A stretch of DNA of 64,000 nucleotides from NCBI RefSeq assembly GCF_002933275.1, contig NZ_PSSX01000009.1, positions 1-64,000 on the forward strand, in the 5' to 3' direction. The notes under the pieces were generated by a model. The model was not told the origin of the DNA. It made no database searches and was given only the letters and a program-made list of their open reading frames with translations. The stretch is from Marinobacter maroccanus (lineage in GTDB: Bacteria > Pseudomonadota > Gammaproteobacteria > Pseudomonadales > Oleiphilaceae). The translations under genes were made by a program, and so were the position numbers. Positions 8,780-17,217 of the stretch are shown piece by piece (the first letter of the stretch is position 1; every line of letters begins with the position of its first letter).

Positions 8780-9118
8780 TCAGGCTTTCTTGACGAATTC
8801 GGATTTCAGTTTCATGGCACCAATACCATCGATTTTGCAGTCGATATCGTGATCGCCTTCAACCAGGCGGATACTCTTCACCTTGGTGCCAACTTTAACC
8901 ACTGAACTGGAACCCTTGACCTTCAGATCCTTGATAACAGTCACCGAATCGCCATCCTGAAGCTCATTGCCGTTGGCGTCGCGAACCACCTTCGCGGCGT
9001 CAGCCGCCGCAGCCTCTGCCTCAGACCACTCATGCCCGCACTCTGGGCATACCAGTTGAACGCCGTCCTCATAGGTGTATTCAGAACTGCACTGGGGGCA
9101 TGGCGGAAGCTGCGACAT
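8780..9118 (-). CDS. phnA: PhnA/YjdM family zinc-ribbon protein
   Basis: The 112-residue protein has an N-terminal four-cysteine zinc ribbon (CPQC, then CPEC) followed by the [17 protein letters not shown] domain that defines PhnA/YjdM. Despite its name the E. coli protein is not required for phosphonate use, and its role is unclear. I chose the second ATG (9118) because AGGAA sits directly against the first one but 6 bases from the second. It converges with the DUF533 gene, with 3 bases between stops. Confidence 0.9.
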   Translation of the reverse strand: MSQLPPCPQCSSEYTYEDGVQLVCPECGHEWSEAEAAAADAAKVVRDANGNELQDGDSVTVIKDLKVKGSSSVVKVGTKVKSIRLVEGDHDIDCKIDGIGAMKLKSEFVKKA

Positions 9119-9149
9119 TATCATTTCCTGTTAATTGAATGGGCGCGGG

Positions 9150-9155
9150 ATTATA
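9150..9155 (-). promoter_or_regulatory. Candidate -10 box for phnA
   Basis: Read on the minus strand the sequence is a perfect TATAAT, 32 bases upstream of the phnA start, in a 40-base gap. No convincing -35 hexamer is seen at standard spacing, so this is tentative. Confidence 0.3.
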
Positions 9156-9158
9156 CCA

Positions 9159-9731
9159 TCAACGCCCGGGCGAAACCCTTGCCAAAACCGTTGGCGTCTC
9201 GGACAGAGGCAAGGCAATGATCACCCCCTCATTGGACGATGGGAAAATATCGGTCAGAGCCGTGACGTTTACCTGGTGCGACACCATGATCACCGGCGCA
9301 CCTTCCTCGAGCTGATTCACCAGAGTAATCGTCTGCCGCGTCTGAGTCGGCCCGTCACCACGATTACGGAAAAACGAATTCAGCGACGGCCACTCGGTCA
9401 CCTCCCCCATGTCCATTCCGGTAGCGGTATCCATACAGCGACACCACTGACTGCTGAACACCCGCGCCTCGGTAATACCATGCTCTGCCAGAAACGGCTT
9501 CCACGCCCGAGCCTGCTCCCGGCCGGTATCGTTCAGATTCCGCTGGGTGCTGCAATCGTTAATATCGAAGTTGCCCGGGTCCCCGGTCCCCGGCGCCAAT
9601 GCGTGACGCAGCATCAGAACAGCCCGTCCGTCTCGCAGGGCGTCCCAGGCTTCTTCGTTGTTATCGGCAGCGGAAACGCTGAAACACAGAGCCACCGACA
9701 GACAAACGGTTAGAAGAAATTGACCACGCAT
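9159..9731 (-). CDS. Exported histidine phosphatase superfamily protein
   Basis: The 190-residue protein has a signal peptide (about residues 1-21, ending VSA). A histidine-phosphatase domain follows, with the catalytic RH in LMLRHALAPG, an Arg-containing GREQARAW segment, and a second His in VIMVSHQVN. Its substrate is unknown; periplasmic members often act on phosphoesters. GGGAGGT precedes the ATG at 9731. The frame stays open upstream through the repeat element and the opposite gene, but that extension does not look like protein and is rejected. Confidence 0.88.
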   Translation of the reverse strand: MRGQFLLTVCLSVALCFSVSAADNNEEAWDALRDGRAVLMLRHALAPGTGDPGNFDINDCSTQRNLNDTGREQARAWKPFLAEHGITEARVFSSQWCRCMDTATGMDMGEVTEWPSLNSFFRNRGDGPTQTRQTITLVNQLEEGAPVIMVSHQVNVTALTDIFPSSNEGVIIALPLSETPTVLARVSPGR

Positions 9732-9800
9732 AGTTGCTACCTCCCGAAAAGATCCAAACTCGTTGTAGGACTCGCGGACAAACTGACGATGCCCGATCGA

Positions 9801-9904
9801 GGCATTGGGGGTGCCCTTCCAAAAATGTTGAAGGCCAGGGATGGCCTGAAACAAGCGCACATGGACGTGCTCGTAGCGGTTTTTGGAAGGGCGCCCCCAA
9901 TGCC
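9801..9904. repeat. Structured intergenic palindromic element, copy A
   Basis: Arms 9801-9825 and 9880-9904 pair over all 25 positions, with one G-T wobble. The 54-base centre holds two small hairpins: AGGCC/GGCCT (9832-9836 with 9843-9847, loop AGGGAT) and GCAC/GTGC (9857-9860 with 9867-9870, loop ATGGAC). Related copies lie at 21308-21416 and 30464-30555. It sits between divergent genes, so it is not simply a transcription terminator for either. No flanking target duplication was found. See findings. Confidence 0.85.
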
Positions 9905-10013
9905 TCAGCCACCCAAGCCGAGAACCACGAAAAGATACGCGGATCCACCCTACCAAGCTCACAACAACAAAAGGTAAACTCCCACCAGAGCCAAGCCAAA
10001 AGAAGGAACCACC

Positions 10014-10466
10014 ATGCCAATCTGGGTCGACGCCGACGCCTGCCCCGTCCCAATCCGGGAAATCATCTGCCGCGCCGCCACCCGCTGGCAAATCGACACC
10101 ACCTTCATCGCCAACCACGCCATAACCCTGCCCCCGAGCCCTTACATCAAGCGCCGACAGGTCCCACAAGGCTTCGACGTGGCCGACAACGAAATCATGG
10201 ACCAGATGCACGAAGGCGACCTGGTCATTACCCAGGACATCCCCCTGGCTGCCGAAGCCATTGAAAAGGGCGCCGACGTCTTCAACCCCCGCGGCCAGGC
10301 CTTCACCAAAGAGAATATTCGCCAGCGCCTGGCCATGCGCAACTTTATGGAAGAAATGCGCAACGCCGGCCAGGTCACCGGAGGACCCGCCCCCTTCAGC
10401 CAGACCGACCGTAAGGAATTCGCCGACAAGCTTGATCGGTGGCTGCAAAGAAACGCACGCAATTGA
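10014..10466 (+). CDS. YaiI/YqxD family protein (UPF0178, DUF188)
   Basis: The 150-residue cytoplasmic protein begins MPIWVDADACPVPIRE and contains GFDVADNEIMDQM and DLVITQDIPLA. This is the signature of the UPF0178/DUF188 family, a PIN-like fold. The conserved Asp residues (DADAC, DNEI, TQDIPL) would form a metal site, so a nuclease role is plausible but unproven. The length is normal. The ATG follows an AAGGAACC ribosome site. A Fur-like site begins within its stop codon. Confidence 0.9.
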   Translation: MPIWVDADACPVPIREIICRAATRWQIDTTFIANHAITLPPSPYIKRRQVPQGFDVADNEIMDQMHEGDLVITQDIPLAAEAIEKGADVFNPRGQAFTKENIRQRLAMRNFMEEMRNAGQVTGGPAPFSQTDRKEFADKLDRWLQRNARN

Positions 10467-10478
10467 TAATGATTCTAT
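10464..10478 (+). promoter_or_regulatory. Fur-box-like operator upstream of ABC exporter
   Basis: The 15-base site TGATAATGATTCTAT matches the 7-1-7 Fur consensus TGATAATnATTATCA at 10 of 14 informative positions by eye, with a perfect left half. It lies 90 bases before the exporter start. A related site precedes fhuC. Confidence 0.7.
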
Positions 10479-10568
10479 TTTAAAACCCGGGCAGATCCGC
10501 TACCCTTCCCGCCTTATTGATTGCAGGCTCAGCGCGGGCCTGCCTGATTCACGGGAGAGAAGCGGAGT

Positions 10569-12371
10569 ATGTCCTCACACAGCCACAAAACCACCAGCAG
10601 TTTTGCTGCCCTGGCCCGCCTGCTTAGATACGCCCGGGGATATCGCCGACAGATCATCGCCGCAACCACCTGCTCGATCATCAACAAACTCTTCGATATT
10701 GCCCCGGAAATCCTGATAGGCGTTGCCATCGATGTGGTCGTAAACCAGGAAGAGAGCTTTGTGGCTGGCCTGGGTTTTGAAACCGCCCAGGAACAGATCA
10801 CCATTCTGGCCGTACTCACCTTCTTCATCTGGGCCGGCGAATCCCTGTTCGAATACCTGTTCCAGATACTCTGGCGCAACCTGGCCCAACGGCTGCAGTC
10901 GGACTTGCGACAGGATGCCTACGAACATGCCCAACGCCTGGACATGAGCTTCTTCGAGGCCCGCAGTTCCGGTCAGTTGGTGGCCACCATGAACGACGAT
11001 GTGAACCAGCTCGAGCGTTTTCTTGATGGCGGCGCCAACGCCATGATCCAGGTGCTGGTGACTGTTGTTGCCGTCGGCGCCGTATTCTTCGTGCTTTCGC
11101 CGCTCATCGCGCTGCTGGCATTCACCCCCATTCCCCTGATTATCTGGGGCGCCTTCTACTTCCAGCGCAAAGCCGGGCCACTGTACGCTGATGTCCGTGA
11201 AAAAGTGGGCGACCTGTCCAGCCGGCTGGCGAACAACCTGGGTGGCATCGCCACCATCAAGAGTTTTACCGCTGAACAGCGGGAAGCCAGGCGCCTGAAA
11301 GAGAGCAGCGAAGCCTACGTGGAGGCCAATCGCCGGGCCATCCGCATCAGCTCGGCCTTTATCCCGGTCATCCGGATGGCCATCCTAGCCGGCTTCCTGG
11401 CCACCTTCACGGTCGGCGGCATGATGGCCCTGGAGGGCAGCCTGAACGTGGGTGCCTATGGTGTACTGGTGTTCCTGACCCAGCGCCTGCTCTGGCCCCT
11501 GACAGGGCTTGCCGAGGTTATTGACCTGTTTGAACGTGCCATGGCCAGCACCCGTCGGATTCTGGACCTCCTGGCCGAACCCGTGCACGTGCGTGACGAG
11601 GGAGGCAAGGCTCTCCAGGAACCGGTAAAAGGCGACGTTGAGCTGGAGAAAGTAAGCTTTCACTATCCCTCCAGCGGTGCCGGCATCCGGGATATCAGCC
11701 TGACCGTGCCAGCCGGCAATACGCTTGCGCTGGTCGGCGCTACCGGTTCCGGAAAATCGACTCTTATTAAATTGCTGCTCCGGTTCTACGATCCGAGCAA
11801 TGGCGAAATCCGCATTGATGGCCAACCCATTCGGGACCTCAGCCTGAAGTCCCTGCGCAGCGCAATCGGGCTGGTGAGCCAGGATGTCTATCTGTTTGAA
11901 GGCACCATTCGCGAGAACCTGGCCTACGGAAATCCGGCTGCCAGCGACGCCGAGATCACCGAGGCAGCCAAAACCGCGGAAGCCTGGTCCTTCATCGAAG
12001 CCCTCCCTGAAGGCCTGGATACACCGGTCGGTGAACGGGGCGTTCGCCTTTCCGGGGGACAGCGCCAGCGACTGTCCCTCGCCCGTGCGCTGCTGAAAAA
12101 TCCGCCAATCCTGGTGCTTGATGAAGCCACCAGCGCCGTGGACAACGAAACAGAAGCCGCCATCCAGCGGTCACTGAAGCGCATTGGCCATAACCGGACC
12201 GTGATCATGATTGCCCATCGACTCTCCACCATCGTTGATGCCGACTCCATTGCGGTGATTGAAGGCGGCAAAGTGCTGGAACAGGGAACCCACCGGGAGC
12301 TGCTGGACCAGGATGGCGCCTACGCCAACCAGTGGCGGGTGCAGACCGGGCAAATACAGGCAGCCATTTAA
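10569..12371 (+). CDS. ABC exporter, fused permease and ATPase
   Basis: The 600-residue half-transporter has an N-terminal six-helix ABC exporter domain (about 30-330). The nucleotide-binding domain has Walker A GATGSGKST at 390-398, signature LSGGQRQR, Walker B ILVLDEATS and a switch His in MIAHRLS. It would work as a homodimer pumping a substrate out of the cytoplasm. A CGGAG ribosome site precedes the ATG. The Fur-like site upstream and the adjoining fhu operon suggest siderophore or iron-linked export, which is inference. Heavy-metal, peptide or lipid export cannot be excluded from sequence. Confidence 0.85.
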   Translation: MSSHSHKTTSSFAALARLLRYARGYRRQIIAATTCSIINKLFDIAPEILIGVAIDVVVNQEESFVAGLGFETAQEQITILAVLTFFIWAGESLFEYLFQILWRNLAQRLQSDLRQDAYEHAQRLDMSFFEARSSGQLVATMNDDVNQLERFLDGGANAMIQVLVTVVAVGAVFFVLSPLIALLAFTPIPLIIWGAFYFQRKAGPLYADVREKVGDLSSRLANNLGGIATIKSFTAEQREARRLKESSEAYVEANRRAIRISSAFIPVIRMAILAGFLATFTVGGMMALEGSLNVGAYGVLVFLTQRLLWPLTGLAEVIDLFERAMASTRRILDLLAEPVHVRDEGGKALQEPVKGDVELEKVSFHYPSSGAGIRDISLTVPAGNTLALVGATGSGKSTLIKLLLRFYDPSNGEIRIDGQPIRDLSLKSLRSAIGLVSQDVYLFEGTIRENLAYGNPAASDAEITEAAKTAEAWSFIEALPEGLDTPVGERGVRLSGGQRQRLSLARALLKNPPILVLDEATSAVDNETEAAIQRSLKRIGHNRTVIMIAHRLSTIVDADSIAVIEGGKVLEQGTHRELLDQDGAYANQWRVQTGQIQAAI

Positions 12372-12383
12372 CGCAATATATAT

Positions 12384-12398
12384 TGATAGTGATTCGCA
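12384..12398 (+). promoter_or_regulatory. Fur-box-like operator upstream of fhuC
   Basis: TGATAGTGATTCGCA matches the 7-1-7 Fur consensus at about 11 of 14 positions. It lies 42 bases before the fhuC ATG and 13 bases after the exporter stop, where a promoter for the fhu operon would be expected. Confidence 0.72.
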
Positions 12399-12439
12399 TT
12401 TAAATTATTCTGCAGGCCCTCAGCATTTCGGGAGCCTGC

Positions 12440-13213
12440 ATGCCTGTTTTCTTCGACGTTTCCAGTCTCAATGTCCGCATTGGCGACACCACCATACTTC
12501 AGGACCTGAACCTCGGTTTCGTTGAGGGTGAGGTAACAGCCCTGCTCGGGCATAACGGCTCCGGCAAGTCCACCCTGCTCAAGGTGCTTGCCCGGCAGCT
12601 TGCACCGTCTTCGGGCGAAGTACAGCTTCTGGGGAAATCCTTCCGGAGCACAGGCGCCAGGGAGTTTGCCCGCAGCGTGGGCTATTTGCCCCAACATCCA
12701 CCGGGAACCGACGGTTTGACGGTCCGCGAGCTGGTTGCCCTGGGTCGCTACCCTTGGCGCGGCCCGCTGGGCCGCTATAACGAGGAAGACCACCGACTGA
12801 TTGCCCAGGCCATTGAGGACACAGGGCTCGGTCAGTTTCAGCATCGCTCTGTCGACACGCTCTCCGGTGGTGAACGCCAGCGTGCCTGGATTGCCATGCT
12901 GCTGGCCCAGCAGACCCAGTGCCTGCTTCTGGATGAACCCATATCGGCCCTGGATGTAAAACACCAGGTTGAAACCCTGCGACTGGTCCATCGTCTCGCC
13001 GAACAGCGGGACCTTACGGTTGTCGTGGTGCTTCACGATGTGGATATTGCAGCGCGGTTCTGCGACCGTCTGGTCGCCCTTAAATCCGGTCAGCTTGTCG
13101 CCGATGGCAGCCCCCGGGACATCATGGACTCCGGCATCCTGGAATCTATTTATGGCGTGCCCATGGGCGTAATGGAACGGGCGCCCGGACAGTGGGTGTC
13201 CTATGTTCACTAG
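12440..13213 (+). CDS. fhuC: Iron-siderophore ABC transporter ATPase (FhuC/FepC type)
   Basis: The 257-residue ATPase has Walker A GHNGSGKST at 37-45, a Q-loop in GYLPQHPPG, signature LSGGERQR, Walker B CLLLDEP and switch His in VVLHDVDIA. It would energise uptake of ferric siderophore across the inner membrane with the neighbouring FhuD and FhuB. The gene order C-D-B matches E. coli fhuCDB. It overlaps fhuD by 11 bases, which indicates one operon with coupled translation. A Fur-like site lies directly upstream. Confidence 0.88.
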   Translation: MPVFFDVSSLNVRIGDTTILQDLNLGFVEGEVTALLGHNGSGKSTLLKVLARQLAPSSGEVQLLGKSFRSTGAREFARSVGYLPQHPPGTDGLTVRELVALGRYPWRGPLGRYNEEDHRLIAQAIEDTGLGQFQHRSVDTLSGGERQRAWIAMLLAQQTQCLLLDEPISALDVKHQVETLRLVHRLAEQRDLTVVVVLHDVDIAARFCDRLVALKSGQLVADGSPRDIMDSGILESIYGVPMGVMERAPGQWVSYVH

Positions 13214-14138
13214 GTCTGAACGCTTCTGGCGATACAGCGCGGCGCTGCTGTTGAGCCTGGTGCCGATCTTTGCCAGTGCCGCAAGCTGGCAGCACGAACA
13301 GGGGACCCTGACCCTCGAAAAAACGCCGGAACGGGTGATTGCTCTGAACTGGGCGGCCACCGAGGCGCTGCTGCTACTGGGTGTCACACCCATCGGCGTT
13401 GCCGATCGCGATGGCTATAACGTTTGGGTCAAGGAACCGGAACTTCCCGAAGGTGTGGCCAACATCGGCACCCGGGTGGCGCCGAGCCTGGAAGCCATTG
13501 CCGAGCTCAAACCGGATCTGATCGTCACCAGCTCCGAGATGGCTCCTGCGGCTAACCTGCTGGAGCGCATTGCTCCTACCTATGTTGTCAGCGTTTACAA
13601 GCAAGGCTCCCGACCGTTCGAAAAGGCCAGCGGTATGCTTACAACGCTTGGTGATATGCTGAACCGGGAGAAACGCGCAGAGGCTGTTCTCAACGACATC
13701 GACCAGACCCTGCAGGCTCAGCGCCGTCGTCTGGAGAATGCCGGCCTCACGGACCGACCGGTGGCGCTGATGAACTTTCTGGATGACCGCCACGTTCGCG
13801 TCTATGCACCCAACGGTCTTTTCCAGAGCGCCCTGAACGCCCTCGGCCTTGAGAACGCCTGGCCCCACTCCGGGAATTACTGGGGGTTCTCGGTGGTCGG
13901 GCTTGAAGCACTTGCGCCCTACCGGGACAGTCGGATCGTTGTCATTTCTCCGACCTTGCCCGGGTTGTCAGACACCCTGGCCAACAGCCCTTTCTGGACC
14001 TACCTGCCGCCGGTTCAGCGCGATCAGGTGTACCAGATTGATCCGGTCTGGCCGTTTGGCGGGGTCTTCCCGGTAAAGCGACTGGCAACGTTACTCGCTG
14101 ATGGTCTGCTGGCAGGAGGTTCAGACAATGTACGCTGA
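13203..14138 (+). CDS. fhuD: Iron-siderophore substrate-binding protein (FhuD type)
   Basis: The 311-residue exported protein has a signal peptide (residues 1-27, ending ASA). The periplasmic-binding-protein class III fold starts with RVIALNWAATEALLLLGVTPIGVAD, and KPDLIVTSSEM follows. No lipobox Cys is present, so it is soluble in the periplasm. It would hand ferric hydroxamate or a related siderophore to FhuB. The operon position between fhuC and fhuB, overlapping both, supports the call. The exact siderophore cannot be read. Confidence 0.87.
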   Translation: MFTRSERFWRYSAALLLSLVPIFASAASWQHEQGTLTLEKTPERVIALNWAATEALLLLGVTPIGVADRDGYNVWVKEPELPEGVANIGTRVAPSLEAIAELKPDLIVTSSEMAPAANLLERIAPTYVVSVYKQGSRPFEKASGMLTTLGDMLNREKRAEAVLNDIDQTLQAQRRRLENAGLTDRPVALMNFLDDRHVRVYAPNGLFQSALNALGLENAWPHSGNYWGFSVVGLEALAPYRDSRIVVISPTLPGLSDTLANSPFWTYLPPVQRDQVYQIDPVWPFGGVFPVKRLATLLADGLLAGGSDNVR

Positions 14139-16158
14139 ATCCACATACAGCCCGGTCGGTCGACCATCCCTGCCCGCAAGGGTGCCGGTGGCTGCGGCAC
14201 TGATCTGGTGTAGCGCGTTTCTCGCTAGCGCGGCGCCCTGGTTTGGTCAACTCGACGTCGGCGCCCTCATCGCCGCCTTCTGGACGTTTGAAGCCAACGA
14301 CTACGCGTCGGTACTGGCGCACTACAGTTGGGCACCCCGTGTCGCCATTGCCGTCCTCATTGGCTGTGGCCTTGGCCTCGCCGGCGCGGTTACCCAACAG
14401 ATCCTTGGCAACCCCCTCGCCTCGCCCACAACCCTGGGTGTGGAGGCCGGCGGCCAGTTCGGGGTAACAGTCGCGACCATGTTCTTTCCCGGGTTGCTCG
14501 CCTTTAGTCCGGACCTGGTGGCGGTTTCCGGCGGGCTACTGGCAATCGGCCTGGTTATCGCGCTCACCTGGCGCCTGGGCTTTTCACCGGTCACCGTGAT
14601 ACTGGCCGGACTTGTGGTCACTTTTTTCCTGGGCGCCGTGAACATGGCGTTCCTGTTACTCAAGGGCGAATGGCTGGGGAACCTGTTTATCTGGGGCGCG
14701 GGCTCCCTGGTCCAGAATAACTGGCAGCCGTTTATGGAACTCTGGCCCCGGGTGCTGGTGCTGGGCGTGCTAATGATCCTGTTGATGCGCCCGCTGCAGG
14801 TCATGCAACTTGGGCAGACCTCTGCCCGGTCCCTCGGCGCAAAGGTCGGTCTGATTCGGGTGCTGGCGCTGTTTCTGGTGGTTCTGATGAGCGCCACCGT
14901 GGTCAGCCGGGTTGGTGTCGTGGCCTTTATCGGTCTTGCGGCACCGGTGCTGGCAAGGTTGCTGGGCGCCCGAACCCTGCCTGAGCGCCTGATCTGGAGC
15001 AGCCTACTGGGTGCGGGTCTGCTGTTACTGGCGGACACCCTCGCCCACTGGGCATCCACCTGGGGCGACGGGTCACTGGTGCCAACCGGCACGACCACCG
15101 CCCTGATCGGCGGACCGATTATTCTGCTGGCCCTGCAGGGTTTGAAGAACACCCATCATATGCCCGGGCAAGACGACAGCCCCGCCGGTTTCCTGCCGAA
15201 AAGACGTTCCACCCTTGTGATTGGAGGAGCCATAGCCGCGCTCCTTCTGAGCACAATTGGCATCTCCATGGGGTGGTCCCCGGGGCTGGACGAATGGAGC
15301 TGGACTCCGATTGCCCAGTGGCACGAGGCGTGGGTCTGGCGCGGCCCCAGACTACTGGCAGCCATTCTTGCCGGCGTCGCCCTGGGCCTTGCAGGAACGC
15401 TGATCCAGCGAATGACAGGCAACCCCATGGCCAGCCCGGAGATGCTCGGCATCAGCGGCGGCGCGGCGGTGGTCATGGTCTTGATTGTGCTGTTTGGTGC
15501 CGATATTGGCCGGGCAGGACAGCTTGGAGCGGCCACCCTGGGCGCCGCAGCTGCTCTCGGTTTGTTGATCATGCTGGCCCGCAAGCACCGGTTTGCCGGC
15601 AACCAGCTCCTGCTCGGCGGGCTCGCACTTTATGTGTTTATGGACGCCGGCCTTCGCCTGGTCATGGCTTCCGGTGGCACGGTCGCCTCGCAGCTTCTCA
15701 ACTGGATGTACGGTTCCACCTGGCTGGTCTCGGAAGCCGAGGCCCTGGGGCTTTTGGCGCTGATCGTGCTGATTTCGGCTGGCCTCCTGGTGATTATCCG
15801 GCCCCTGAGCATTCTTCCCCTGGGTGAAACATCGGCCAGCTCACTGGGCTTGCCGGTAACGAAAGTCCGTCTGCTGTTGCTTCTTTTGGCGGCGCTGCTG
15901 ACCGCTGCGGCGACGGTGGTGATCGGCCCGCTGAGTTTTGTGGGTCTTATCGCACCCCATCTGGCCCGTGTTCTGGGCCAGCAGACCGTGGGGCGACAGC
16001 TCGTTGTGGCTGCCCTTGCCGGAGGCTTGTTGCTGGGCGTTGCCGACTACCTCTCCAGAACCGTTGTTTACCCCAACCAGCTTCCGGCCGGGCTTCTGGC
16101 CGCTCTGGTCGGCGGCCTGTATTTTCTCTGGGGGCTGAGTCGCCATGGCAGAGCCTGA
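14128..16158 (+). CDS. fhuB: Fused FecCD-type siderophore permease (FhuB)
   Basis: The 676-residue membrane protein consists of two tandem FecCD permease halves (about 20-335 and 350-676). Each half has the family segment GxTQQILGNPLASPxxLG (first half) or GTLIQRMTGNPMASPEMLG (second half). Each also has a cytoplasmic coupling stretch near LGQTSARSLG or LGETSASSLG. Such internal duplication is diagnostic of FhuB, in contrast to separate FepD and FepG. The ATG at 14128 has GGAGG about 9 bases upstream; one 27 bases earlier lacks this. It overlaps fhuD by 11 bases and fhuF by 14. Confidence 0.9.
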   Translation: MYAESTYSPVGRPSLPARVPVAAALIWCSAFLASAAPWFGQLDVGALIAAFWTFEANDYASVLAHYSWAPRVAIAVLIGCGLGLAGAVTQQILGNPLASPTTLGVEAGGQFGVTVATMFFPGLLAFSPDLVAVSGGLLAIGLVIALTWRLGFSPVTVILAGLVVTFFLGAVNMAFLLLKGEWLGNLFIWGAGSLVQNNWQPFMELWPRVLVLGVLMILLMRPLQVMQLGQTSARSLGAKVGLIRVLALFLVVLMSATVVSRVGVVAFIGLAAPVLARLLGARTLPERLIWSSLLGAGLLLLADTLAHWASTWGDGSLVPTGTTTALIGGPIILLALQGLKNTHHMPGQDDSPAGFLPKRRSTLVIGGAIAALLLSTIGISMGWSPGLDEWSWTPIAQWHEAWVWRGPRLLAAILAGVALGLAGTLIQRMTGNPMASPEMLGISGGAAVVMVLIVLFGADIGRAGQLGAATLGAAAALGLLIMLARKHRFAGNQLLLGGLALYVFMDAGLRLVMASGGTVASQLLNWMYGSTWLVSEAEALGLLALIVLISAGLLVIIRPLSILPLGETSASSLGLPVTKVRLLLLLLAALLTAAATVVIGPLSFVGLIAPHLARVLGQQTVGRQLVVAALAGGLLLGVADYLSRTVVYPNQLPAGLLAALVGGLYFLWGLSRHGRA

Positions 16159-16966
16159 CCGCACCCCCGGGGTCGGCCCCTGGGCCCGGGAATACAGCCT
16201 TCTCCTGCGCCGGTCAGGACTGGATCGGGAATTGGTTTTGAATGAGACGCTGCAGCCTTCTGGCGGTGCACGAAGCGGCCTCTTTTCTCTGGCCCAGTGC
16301 CTGGAGCAACCGTCGCTACTGCTCAGCCAGGTTGGCATTGAATCCTCCGACAACGCCGGGCCCCGGGCCGTGCGCGCGTTTGTTTCTGTGCTGCAGCAGG
16401 ATCTGGCGCTCAGCGTGGTTGCGCCTCTGACCCTCAGGCTATTCCGCGACGGCCACGCGCCTTTACCTGACCCCAAACGAATATTCCTGGCCCCGGCGGA
16501 CGAACAGACACAGACAGCATCCCGATGGTTTCAGGTGCCGGGCGGGGAGCAAGTTGATGAAGAAACATTTGTCCGGTCGGCAGGTGCTCTTACAGCTGAG
16601 TGGTACCCGGCCTTCCGGCGCCAGCTGGGCGTCAGCCCCGGCGCCTACTGGAGTAGCATAGGGCTCGGATTGGGAGCGCCGTTTTCAGCCGTGTGGAACC
16701 GGGCCGAACCGCAAGCGCTCTGCCTGTTGGCGCAAGGCTGGTTGAAGCAGTTTCAGAACGATGCAAACCAGTTCATCGACTGGATTCCGGCCGTATTCGG
16801 TGGGCAGACCACGGCAATCCCCCAGCGCAAGGGGTGTTGCCTGAAATACCTGCTCCCGGAAGGCGGTTACTGCGGCACCTGTGGTGTGCATCGCAAGGAA
16901 CGACTCGCCGCACTTACGCCCCAACGGCGGACAACAGCGCCAGGCCAATGGCAACCAGGCCGATAA
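16145..16966 (+). CDS. fhuF: FhuF-like [2Fe-2S] ferric-siderophore reductase
   Basis: The 273-residue protein ends with the C-C-x10-C-x2-C cluster motif of FhuF (CC at 231-232, C243, C246). In E. coli FhuF this binds a [2Fe-2S] centre that reduces ferric hydroxamates in the cytoplasm. The N-terminal part is poorly conserved, as is usual for the family. It overlaps fhuB by 14 bases, so iron release is encoded with uptake. Its last 53 bases overlap the opposing small gene at 16914-17024. Confidence 0.85.
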   Translation: MAEPDRTPGVGPWAREYSLLLRRSGLDRELVLNETLQPSGGARSGLFSLAQCLEQPSLLLSQVGIESSDNAGPRAVRAFVSVLQQDLALSVVAPLTLRLFRDGHAPLPDPKRIFLAPADEQTQTASRWFQVPGGEQVDEETFVRSAGALTAEWYPAFRRQLGVSPGAYWSSIGLGLGAPFSAVWNRAEPQALCLLAQGWLKQFQNDANQFIDWIPAVFGGQTTAIPQRKGCCLKYLLPEGGYCGTCGVHRKERLAALTPQRRTTAPGQWQPGR

Positions 16967-17024
16967 GCACACCCGCCCCTGCCGCAAGCTTCAAACCTTC
17001 GATCATTTCCTGTTCGGGTGCCAT
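16914..17024 (-). CDS. Candidate 36-residue iron-regulated membrane peptide
   Basis: A short minus-strand frame encodes 36 residues starting MAPEQEMIEGLKLAAGAG and continuing as one hydrophobic helix (LIGLVAIGLALLSAV), a likely single-span membrane peptide. A strong ribosome site, GGGAGGAAAGGG, ends 2 bases before the ATG at 17022-17024. A Fur-like box lies 45-59 bases upstream. The 3' 53 bases overlap fhuF in antisense. I recognise no family. The support is ribosome site, operator position and helix character; a chance frame remains possible. Confidence 0.6.
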   Translation of the reverse strand: MAPEQEMIEGLKLAAGAGVLIGLVAIGLALLSAVGA

Positions 17025-17068
17025 TCCCTTTCCTCCCGTTTAACGTGAACCCATTGGATCCACTTTAT

Positions 17069-17083
17069 TGCGAATCATTATTA
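17069..17083 (-). promoter_or_regulatory. Fur-box-like operator for the small minus-strand gene
   Basis: TGCGAATCATTATTA matches the 7-1-7 Fur consensus at 11 of 14 positions, and the surrounding sequence TGCGAATCATTATTATTTGCA is itself palindromic at its ends. It is best placed for the minus-strand gene starting at 17024, since the plus-strand gene starts 135 bases away. Confidence 0.65.
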
Positions 17084-17217
17084 TTTGCAATAGCCGATCA
17101 CTGATCCGTAATCCGGCGGGAGCCCTATACTCCTGGTAACGGGACCGCTGCTCGGCGAAGCCCGCTTCAACTGCTACTCTGAATGTTCAGACGGCACCGG
17201 TAAAAACGGAGGAACCA

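Noticed and set aside
9732..10448. Upstream extension of the histidine phosphatase frame to 429 codons
   Set aside because: The extension crosses the palindromic element and the antisense of the YaiI-type gene; signal peptide and ribosome site place the start at 9731.
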